Source: Candidatus Hydrogenedentota bacterium (GTDB taxonomy: Bacteria; Hydrogenedentota; Hydrogenedentia; Hydrogenedentales; CAITNO01). From it: a stretch of DNA of 9,813 nucleotides. The translations under genes were made by a program, and so were the position numbers. Below the pieces are notes generated by a model, which was not told the origin of the DNA, searched no databases, and saw only the letters and a program-made list of their open reading frames with translations. Within the stretch, counting starts at the first letter, position 1. Every line of letters starts with the position of its first letter. The stretch covers positions 1 to 9,813 of the forward strand of contig SLFT01000522.1 of NCBI GenBank assembly GCA_007124105.1, read 5' to 3'. Shown one piece after another: positions 1-6,100 of this stretch.

Positions 1-140
1 CGCTCACCACCGATGAACGACGCAGCCTGCTTGAGGGCTTTAAGCGCTTGCGGCCGCCCTATACCTGCCCGCATGGCCGGCCAATCATTGTGGAATTGAC
101 CCAGCGGCAGATGGAGAAGAGTTTTCGGAGGATACAGTGA
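1..140 (+). CDS. mutL: DNA mismatch repair protein MutL, C-terminal end (5' partial)
   Basis: The frame starting at base 3 is open from the window edge and ends at TGA 138-140, giving the last 45 residues of a protein cut by the left edge. The tail contains CPHGRP followed by IIVELTQRQMEKSF. CPHGRP is the conserved C-terminal metal-site motif of MutL proteins that carry their own nicking endonuclease, as in Bacillus and most bacteria without MutH; E. coli MutL lacks it. The protein would couple MutS mismatch recognition to strand incision in the cytoplasm. The next gene is miaA, and mutL-miaA is a widespread neighbour pair, which supports the call. Only the tail is visible, so the ATPase domain cannot be checked. 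Confidence 0.88.
   Translation, partial: LTTDERRSLLEGFKRLRPPYTCPHGRPIIVELTQRQMEKSFRRIQ
127..131 (+). promoter_or_regulatory. Ribosome binding site of miaA inside mutL
   Basis: GGAGG lies 5 nt before the GTG at 137 and within the last codons of mutL. It supports the GTG as the miaA start and suggests independent initiation or translational coupling at the GTGA overlap. Confidence 0.75.
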
Positions 141-1063
141 ACCGGGCGATTGCGCTTGTAGGGCCGACCGGCTCGGGCAAGACGCGCTTGACGATTGAAC
201 TTGCCAGGCGTCTCGATACCGAGATCATCTCCGCTGATTCCATGCAGTTCTATCGCGGCATGGAAATCGGAACCGCCGCGCCTACTGCCGAAGAACGGGC
301 CGAGGCGCCGCACCATTTTGTGGGTTTCCTGCAACCGGATGCGGAAATGGCGGCGGGCAAGTATCAGCGCCTTGCCCGGGAGAAAGCATTCGAACGGCTG
401 GCGCGGGGACGAACGCCCGTCGTTGTGGGCGGTTCGGGGTTGTACATCAGCGCGTTTATAGACGGCCTGTTCGACGGGCCGGCGCGCGACCAGGCGGTGC
501 GCGACAGGCTGCGGGCCGAGGCCGCCGCCGAGGGCAACCAGGCGATGATGGCGCGGCTTCGTGAGGCGGACCCCTGTTATGCCGACCAGCTTACCAGCGA
601 AAACGACCTGGTACGCATTGTACGCGCCCTGGAGGTATACGAGATCACGGGCCGCCCCTTTTCTGACTGGCATCGGGAGCACCAGGACACGTTGGAACCA
701 TGGGATGTGGCCCAGACGGCTTTGTTATGGGAGCGGGACGCCCTGTACGAGCGAATTAACCGGCGCGTGGACGCAATGATTGCCGCGGGCTGGCGCGAGG
801 AGACGCAACAGCTCATTGAGAAGGGCTATGAGAAAGACATCTACCGTCTGAAAGCGCTGGGCTATCAGGAAATGGCGGCCTGCCTGCGCGGCGAACGGAC
901 ACTGGAGGAAACGCGTGAAGCTGCCCGCCAGCATCATCGCCGCTACGCGAAACGACAGATGACCTGGTTTCGCGCCGACAAGCGTATCCACTGGCTGCCC
1001 GCCGGGGACGAGGATGCTGTCGCGTCCTGGATAGCGGAAATGGTGAAACGATACCAACCATGA
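137..1063 (+). CDS. miaA: tRNA dimethylallyltransferase MiaA
   Basis: This 308-residue protein is the usual length for MiaA, which transfers a dimethylallyl group from DMAPP to N6 of A37 in tRNAs reading UNN codons (i6A, the precursor of ms2i6A). Visible family marks are the P-loop GPTGSGKT (residues 9-16), DSMQFYRGMEIGTAAPT with the catalytic-region Asp34-Ser35 (34-50), GGSGLYI (98-104), DLVRIVRALEVYEITGRPFS in the middle, KALGYQEM, and the C-terminal RRYAKRQMTWFR. The GTG start overlaps the mutL TGA by 4 bp and follows a GGAGG site, so the two genes are probably cotranscribed and translationally coupled. The usual HH(L/I)ID segment reads HHFVGF here, a mild variation. No hfq gene follows, unlike in Proteobacteria. 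The frame is intact with no sign of decay. Confidence 0.97.
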   Translation: MNRAIALVGPTGSGKTRLTIELARRLDTEIISADSMQFYRGMEIGTAAPTAEERAEAPHHFVGFLQPDAEMAAGKYQRLAREKAFERLARGRTPVVVGGSGLYISAFIDGLFDGPARDQAVRDRLRAEAAAEGNQAMMARLREADPCYADQLTSENDLVRIVRALEVYEITGRPFSDWHREHQDTLEPWDVAQTALLWERDALYERINRRVDAMIAAGWREETQQLIEKGYEKDIYRLKALGYQEMAACLRGERTLEETREAARQHHRRYAKRQMTWFRADKRIHWLPAGDEDAVASWIAEMVKRYQP

Positions 1064-1125
1064 GTTTGCGCCCGCAATTACGCGGTACTGCTGGGTCTGC
1101 GTCGGGAAAAAACAGCGGAAAATAG

Positions 1126-1154
1126 TTGCGCCGCGCCTGTCAGTGTGGTAAACT
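1126..1154 (+). promoter_or_regulatory. Sigma70-type promoter upstream of the isomerase gene
   Basis: TTGCGC (1126-1131), a 17-nt spacer and TAAACT (1149-1154) form a plausible -35/-10 pair. A TG one base before the -10 (1146-1147) adds an extended -10 element. Transcription would begin near 1161, leaving a leader of about 108 nt before the ATG at 1269. It lies in the 205-bp gap after miaA, which suggests the isomerase is a separate transcription unit. The call rests on sequence match only. Confidence 0.55.
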
Positions 1155-1213
1155 GAATGGCTTTTCAGGAAGTATAGGGCTGGACTCGCCACGCGGAGCC
1201 GGCCAGGGCTGTC

Positions 1214-1230
1214 CCGACAGACACTGTCGG
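1214..1230 (+). other. Hairpin in the isomerase leader
   Basis: CCGACAG (1214-1220) pairs perfectly with CTGTCGG (1224-1230) around a 3-nt loop, in the presumed 5' leader 25 nt before the Shine-Dalgarno sequence. No T-run follows, so it is not a standard terminator. It could be an mRNA-stabilising or regulatory structure, or the remnant of a miaA 3' end. Confidence 0.4.
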
Positions 1231-1255
1231 CAGGCGTATCGCGCCGTTACACATT

Positions 1256-1260
1256 GGAGA
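1256..1260 (+). promoter_or_regulatory. Ribosome binding site deciding the isomerase start
   Basis: GGAGA lies 8 nt before ATG 1269. An in-frame TTG at 1254 would extend the protein by five residues, but it overlaps this Shine-Dalgarno sequence and has none of its own. ATG 1269 is therefore the preferred start. Confidence 0.7.
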
Positions 1261-1268
1261 CGCGAAAA

Positions 1269-2123
1269 ATGAAAAAACAATCCAAGGAACAGATGGGCGT
1301 ATGCAGTTGGTCCCTTCAGGCTACCGGGCCGCGGGATTTGGCTGAGAAGGTGAACACGCTGGGTCTCAAGAAGGTGCAGTTGGGCCTTGTACCCCATCGG
1401 GACGATCCCGGCGCCTGGGATGGGGTGCAGGACGTGCTGGCCGAATCGGGCATCGAGATCGCTTCGGGCATGTTTTCCACAATTGGCGAAGATTACACCA
1501 CGCCGGCAACCATCCGCAAGACGGGCGGCGTGGTGCTGGACAAATATTGGGAGGAAAATCAGCAGCTGGCGGCAAAAGCCGCCGCCGCCGCCGGGGCGAT
1601 GGGCCTGGAAACGGTCACCGTCCATGCGGGATTCCTTCCCCACACGCCGCAGGCCCCGGACTTTGACAGGCTGAGCCGACGGGTATTGACCCTTTCCGAG
1701 ATATTTGGGGAAAAAGGCGTATCGCTGTTGCTGGAAACCGGCCAGGAAAGCGCCGAAACGCTGATAGTGTTCCTGGAGGAAGTGCAGAAACGCGGCGGCA
1801 ACGGCATTGCGGTAAACTTTGATCCAGCGAATATGATCCTGTATGACATGGACGATCCTATTGCGGCATTGCGCCTGCTCGTTCCTCATGTGCGGCAGGT
1901 TCATGTAAAAGACGCCAAGCGTCCGCCCGCCAAAGACCAATGGGGCGAAGAAGTGGTTGTCGGCACGGGAGAAGTTGACTGGGTCGCTTTTGTCGGCATC
2001 CTGGCCGAGGCCGGTTTTGAGGGTGGTTATATCTTCGAGCGCGAAATGGGCGACGACCGGATTGGCGATATCGCGCAGGGCATGAAAGCGCTGGCTGCCG
2101 CCATGACGGAAGTGAACGGTTAA
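1269..2123 (+). CDS. Sugar phosphate isomerase/epimerase-like TIM-barrel protein
   Basis: The 284-residue protein belongs to the xylose isomerase-like TIM-barrel (AP endonuclease family 2) group. These are cytosolic, metal-dependent enzymes that isomerise or epimerise keto-sugars and inositol derivatives. It opens with GVCSWSL (residues 10-16), a typical first barrel strand. Four residues match the usual metal-ligand positions: Glu156 in LLLETGQES, Asp185 in NFDPANM, His212 in HVKDAK, and Glu257 in IFEREM. Asn188 replaces the His often found in the DxxH segment, and His119 (VTVHAGF) may also line the active site. No signal peptide is visible. The gene appears monocistronic, with its own promoter at 1126-1154 and a hairpin-rich gap downstream, so context does not reveal the substrate. 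Homologues are often annotated only as sugar phosphate isomerase/epimerase; hydroxypyruvate isomerase or an IolE/IolI-type role are alternatives. Confidence 0.85.
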   Translation: MKKQSKEQMGVCSWSLQATGPRDLAEKVNTLGLKKVQLGLVPHRDDPGAWDGVQDVLAESGIEIASGMFSTIGEDYTTPATIRKTGGVVLDKYWEENQQLAAKAAAAAGAMGLETVTVHAGFLPHTPQAPDFDRLSRRVLTLSEIFGEKGVSLLLETGQESAETLIVFLEEVQKRGGNGIAVNFDPANMILYDMDDPIAALRLLVPHVRQVHVKDAKRPPAKDQWGEEVVVGTGEVDWVAFVGILAEAGFEGGYIFEREMGDDRIGDIAQGMKALAAAMTEVNG

Positions 2124-2156
2124 CGTAACTGTCTACCAATAGGCCTCAAGAGTGGA

Positions 2157-2187
2157 CTGGTGGGTTCCGCTTCGCTTCACCCACCAG
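2157..2187. repeat. Perfect 9-bp inverted repeat after the isomerase gene
   Basis: CTGGTGGGT (2157-2165) is exactly complementary to ACCCACCAG (2179-2187) around a 13-nt pyrimidine-rich loop. It lies 34 bp after the isomerase stop. There is no following T-run, so it is at best a Rho-independent-like or mRNA-protecting 3' hairpin. GGTGGGTT stems with a CTTCG-type loop resemble dispersed palindromes seen in many bacterial genomes, so this may be a repeat copy rather than a gene-specific terminator. Confidence 0.5.
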
Positions 2188-2511
2188 AGTCGGAAAGTTT
2201 GATTTAAGAAGGCATTATGCTAGACCGTTACCGGTTAACCACCACGTCAGCGTTCATGCTGCCATACGAACAGTGCCGGACCTTTCAGGATAATAGATGT
2301 TGTATTCTATTGGGAGGTGCGTTTACTATACGCTTGGTATGTAACACGCGGCGTCCCCGCGTTTGGGCTGAACGGCAAGGTACGCCTCCAGGCAACCGGC
2401 GATACGGGTGCCCGGTATAGTTGAACACCATGCCTCGGCTCTTCCGTACTGCGTTTCCCGTAGCCGGCACTTTGATGTCGCGCTGTCATTTTCTGGAAAG
2501 TGGTTCTTCAT
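2188..2511. other. Gene-free stretch with weak hairpins
   Basis: No reading frame here has a Shine-Dalgarno site or family-like sequence. Two short inverted repeats are visible: AATAGA/TCTATT (2292-2297 with 2306-2311) and ACGCGG/CCGCGT (2346-2351 with 2357-2362). I recognise no tRNA, riboswitch core or other known RNA. It may be an untranslated spacer or a decayed element. Confidence 0.4.
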
Positions 2512-2527
2512 GAGGCGTTTCCGCCTC
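2512..2527. repeat. Short perfect hairpin
   Basis: GAGGCG (2512-2517) pairs with CGCCTC (2522-2527) around a TTTC tetraloop. It is the first of three consecutive palindromic units ending at 2632. No T-run follows. Confidence 0.45.
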
Positions 2528-2533
2528 TCCGTA

Positions 2534-2548
2534 ACCCCTGAAAGGGGT
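2534..2548. repeat. Short perfect hairpin abutting the large palindrome
   Basis: ACCCCT (2534-2539) pairs with AGGGGT (2543-2548) around GAA. Its last two bases overlap the left arm of the long inverted repeat that starts at 2547. Confidence 0.45.
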
Positions 2549-2632
2549 AGACGCGGCATCCTTGCCGCGCTGCCCGGTGGGTTGCGCGTTACACATAGCG
2601 CGTTGACAACGCGGCAAAGATGCCGCGTCTAC
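2547..2632. repeat. Composite palindromic element (REP/BIME-like)
   Basis: Two 23-bp arms, 2547-2569 and 2610-2632, are inverted copies matching at 22 of 23 positions, separated by 40 bp. Each arm is itself a hairpin: CGCGGCA/TGCCGCG with loop TCCT at 2552-2569, and the same stem with loop AAGA at 2610-2627. The sequence can therefore fold either as one long stem or as a pair of hairpins. The 40-bp middle contains GGTGGGTT, also found in the hairpin at 2157-2187, and two copies of GCGCGTT. This head-to-head arrangement of palindromes is the form of bacterial interspersed mosaic elements. The assignment to a dispersed family is inference, because only one copy is in view. Confidence 0.65.
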
Positions 2633-2724
2633 AATGACATAGAAATATTCTTTCCATGGCGAAGCGCGAGCGGTGGCGTCACTGTCTGTTATGTTGCAGA
2701 TTCTGAATATGATAAAACCTGATT

Positions 2725-2752
2725 TTCCATGAGAGGCCGGTTGCCCATGGAA
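2725..2752. repeat. Imperfect hairpin
   Basis: TTCCATG (2725-2731) is complementary to CATGGAA (2746-2752), with an inner GGC/GCC pairing (2735-2737 with 2743-2745) and an asymmetric AGA bulge. It lies upstream of the promoter at 2796-2825, so it could be a binding site or part of the repeat-rich spacer. Confidence 0.35.
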
Positions 2753-2795
2753 GTTGTTGGTTGGCGCGTTGTGGCGCTGGTTTTGGATATCGGCG

Positions 2796-2825
2796 TTGAT
2801 GCGCAAACTTGTAATAATTTATAAT
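2796..2825 (+). promoter_or_regulatory. Strong sigma70-type promoter for the giant protein gene
   Basis: TTGATG (2796-2801) and a perfect TATAAT (2820-2825) are separated by 18 bp, and the surrounding DNA is AT-rich compared with its flanks. Transcription would start near 2832, giving a leader of about 185 nt before the ATG at 3017. This is the best -35/-10 match in the window. Confidence 0.6.
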
Positions 2826-2884
2826 AAGTTGTCAAGAGTTTACTGCTTTGTTGCAACGCGCATTTCATTCTCGCGGCGTTATCG

Positions 2885-2893
2885 TGGTATGAT
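2885..2893 (+). promoter_or_regulatory. Second possible promoter, extended -10 type
   Basis: TGGTATGAT provides the TGn motif followed by TATGAT (2888-2893). No good -35 lies at the right distance. It would give a leader of about 115 nt and is weaker evidence than the site at 2796-2825. Confidence 0.3.
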
Positions 2894-2955
2894 GTTTTAT
2901 AAGCGTGTACCTTCCATGCGTGACGGTAGACGATGATAAGAAATAATTACGTTAC

Positions 2956-2975
2956 GATGTAAAGAGTGCTACATC
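2956..2975 (+). other. Small stem in the leader of the giant gene
   Basis: GATGTA (2956-2961) pairs with TACATC (2970-2975) around an 8-nt loop, 30 nt before the Shine-Dalgarno site. The stem is AT-rich and weak and could occur by chance. Confidence 0.2.
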
Positions 2976-3005
2976 ATCATGGCTAGTGAAATCCAAATTC
3001 GGATG

Positions 3006-3009
3006 GGAG
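3006..3009 (+). promoter_or_regulatory. Ribosome binding site of the giant protein gene
   Basis: GGAG sits 7 nt before ATG 3017. The ATG is followed at once by a signal-peptide-like sequence, which fixes the start. Confidence 0.7.
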
Positions 3010-3016
3010 TTAGGAA

Positions 3017-3136
3017 ATGATCTTCGGTCCTGTCTCATCAGTGAAGGGGAACCGCTGCATAATAGTTGCCCTCGTGTTGACGTTGACAGTTGGAGCGTTT
3101 CTCGGCGCAACGACTTTTGTCATGCCATCGGAGGCG
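3017..3136 (+). other. Predicted Sec signal peptide
   Basis: Residues 1-13 hold Lys10 and Arg13, followed by a long hydrophobic stretch (about 14-36) and then PSEAA. Cleavage after Ala40 (S-E-A) fits the -3/-1 rule. Cys14 sits at the start of the hydrophobic core, too early to be a lipobox cysteine. The hydrophobic stretch is long, so an uncleaved membrane anchor is the alternative. Confidence 0.7.
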
Positions 3137-6100
3137 GCAACCCCGCTTGAACCCGCTGCCGCGCCTGTATTGGTGTATGGCGTTGGCGAAACTATGACGC
3201 ACGCGGAAGCCGACGCCAAGAGCCTGGGCCTGCGGCGTCGTGAAGTTTTCATTGAGCCCGATACGCTTGCTGACATTGCCGAAATGACGGAGTCGTACGA
3301 CGCGGCATTGGCGTTATTCGACGATGTGCTGCTTTACGCGGCGATTGATCAGGCGAGCGAGAACCTGCTTGGCGCACGTTCGTTCAGTGGTCGCCTGACC
3401 GAGAAAGAGCACGGACATTTTCTGATGAGCCTTGACGCCGACGGCCGCGCGCTGTTGCAGTTGGACGCGCTCGACGAGGGCCTCACGTATATTGTATCGG
3501 AGGAACCGGATACGGGCCGGTATTTCGTGAAGGAGTACCGGGTCGAAGATTTGCGCTCCCCGACATGTATTGTGCCCGAACGGCCTGAATACGACAAGGA
3601 CGCTTTTCCGCGCGCTACCGTGACGATAGAGAAGGCCGACCAGGTTTTGATAGATGTGCTGGTTGCGTATACGCCCGCGGCGGAACAATGGTCGCGCATT
3701 AACCGTACGGGCATGGACAACGTGATTTCGCAAGCCTTCGAACGAGGCAATGTCACCCTTCGGGACAGCGATGTGGAATTGCGGCTGCGGCCTGTACATG
3801 CGCAACAGGTACAGTATGTGGAGGCCGAAGATTACATTACCGATCTCTACAATGTTACCTTTCATGAAGGGTTTGATCCCGGAGATCTGAATCCCGCCGG
3901 GTTGCTCTCGGAAGTACATGAATGGCGCGATGAATACGGCGCGGACCTTGTGGTGTTGATGAACCTGAGCGAGGTCAGCGACGTGGGCATCGGCGGCGTC
4001 GCCTGGTTGCTGGAGGAGCCGGCGGGCGAGCCGGAATGGGGGTTCTCAGTGGTCTCGGTGGAATACGCCGACATGACCCTTATTCATGAACTGGCGCACA
4101 ATCTCGGGTGTCATCATAGCCGCGACCAGATGATGGAGCCCGCGCCGCCCGAGGGCGGACTCTTCGAGTACAGCGTCGCCTGGCGCTGGCGCGGCCTGAA
4201 CAATCGCCGCTACGCCTCCATCATGGCCTATCCCGAATTTGATTTCAATACATTTGAGTTTGATACGCGCGTCCACTTGTTTTCGAATCCTGACATCAAC
4301 TACGCGGGCGCGCCGACGGGCAGTTACGATGGCGATTATGCGCCCGCCGACAACGCGCGCAGCATCCGCGAGATCAAACGTGTGGTTGCCGGGTATCGTC
4401 CACAGATTGTGCCGGACGACCCAGACGAGGAAGACCCGGACCCTATACCCGACAGGATATGGTATGTGAACATTAACTCGCCCTACGCCACGCAGGACGG
4501 CGCCAGCTGGCAGTCGCCTTTCCAAAGCATGGCGCAGGCACTCAGCGTGGCGAGCGCGGGCAACGAGATATGGGTGGCGCGAGGAACGTATCAGGAAGGA
4601 ACGGGCGACCTGCCCGCCGTGGCGATGCCGGAAGGCGTGGGGATATACGGCGGCTTTATCGGCGTGGAAGAGAGCAAACTGGAACGCGATATTGCGGCGA
4701 ACCGCACCATTATTGACGGCGCCAACGAGCGCGTTGCCGTGGCGGGAGCGAACAATGCCACGCTGGACGGTTTTGTTGTGCGCAATGGCGGCATGCTGAA
4801 TGAAGGCGTCTCGCCGCTGGTGCGCAACTGTACGTTCGAAAACAATGTGGTGGGCATGCAAAATGTCAACGCATCGCCCCAGGTAAAGCACTGCGTATTT
4901 CAGCAGAATAACGACGGCATGTATTCCGTGGGCGGCGCGCCGCGCGTTGAATATACGGAGTTCATGAACAACCTCGACGCGGGTATGCGCAACGAGGACG
5001 TGGGCGAGACGGCCATTGTCGCCTGTACCTTTATGACCAACCGAGGCGGGGCCGTGGTCAATGTCAACGCCGCACTGGTGGACATTGCGAATAGCTTTTT
5101 CACTGGAAACAGGGCCGCCCGGGGCGGCGCCATTGACAATACAAATTCAACGGTGCATCTTACGTACGCCACATTCCTTGACAACCGCGCGCGCAGCGGC
5201 GACGGCGGCGCCATCGCCGGCGGCGCGCTTGTGATTGATACGGCGATGTTCCGCGAAAACAGCGCGACGGGCGACGGCGGCGCCATTGCCCGCCCTGCCG
5301 CGGGCTCGTTTATTGGCAATGCCCGATTCGTACGCAACAGCGCTGACGGCGCTGGCGGCGCCCTACTGCTGACCGCGGATGCCCGCGTGGAAAATTGCCT
5401 GGTATACGGGAACAGCGCCGGCGCGGGCATCGCTGTTCAAAGCGGCGCGCCGGAAATCTGGAACACCACATTCGCCAGAAATTTCGGGTATGCACTGCAC
5501 AACATGACGGGCGCCGCCAACACAAGCGTCACGAACTGCATTATCTGGGACAATACGAACGCCATCCAGAACACGGACGGCGGAACGGCGACGGTTACGT
5601 TCAGCAATGTGCAGGGCGGCGTCGAAGGCCAGGGAAACATCAACGATGACCCCCTCTTCCGTGATATTGCCCAGGGCGATATGTACTTGACCGAGGGTTC
5701 CCCGAGCATTAACACCGGTACGGCCGGCGGCGCGCCGGCAGACGACATCGTCGGTACGGCACGACCCCAGGAAGGACAGCACGACATGGGCGCATGGGAG
5801 TACGTCGGCCCAGACGGCGGCGACGCCGGTGAAGGGCCTACTGCTGATCCCACCGAAGGCGAGCCTGACGAGGGCGAGGCGGAGGAGGAAGACTACCCCG
5901 CCGCGTCTTTTGAAATTGAAAGCCGCGTACGGGACCAGGAGGCCCTGCTGCCGTTGCACGATTGGGTGCCGCTGTTCCGTTTCACTATGAAATATGATGT
6001 AGAGGAGATTGCGCCCCGTGATTTGCGGCGGCTGCAATACACGGTGTTAAATGATCCGGACGATGAGCGGCCCTATGCGGTGTCAAGAGACTTGCATACG

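Noticed and set aside
1064..1140. hfq after miaA
   Set aside because: The E. coli-type order mutL-miaA-hfq was considered, but no Hfq-like frame follows. The region is non-coding up to the isomerase.
1254..1268. TTG start for the isomerase, five codons upstream
   Set aside because: It overlaps the Shine-Dalgarno site that serves ATG 1269 and has no ribosome site of its own.
2217..2420. 67-codon plus-strand frame
   Set aside because: AAGAAGG lies a few bases upstream, but the product has no recognisable features and the frame sits in the hairpin-rich spacer. It is possible but unsupported.
2408..2722. 104-codon plus-strand frame with a GTG start
   Set aside because: It has no Shine-Dalgarno site, runs through the palindromic element, and its composition is unlike a protein family.
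2760..2780. Sigma54-like -24/-12 element (TTGGCGCG...TGGC)
   Set aside because: The spacing between the GG and GC doublets does not fit the consensus and the -12 half is poor.
4046..4891. 281-codon minus-strand open frame
   Set aside because: It lies opposite the metzincin and beta-helix coding sequence, whose motifs are unambiguous. The protein looks unlike any family and the frame is a by-product of GC-rich codons.
5161..5370. DNA-level tandem repeat in the GC-rich GGCGACGGCGGCGCC stretches
   Set aside because: The repetition follows the GDGGAI turns of successive beta-helix rungs and is explained by protein structure rather than by a DNA element or CRISPR.
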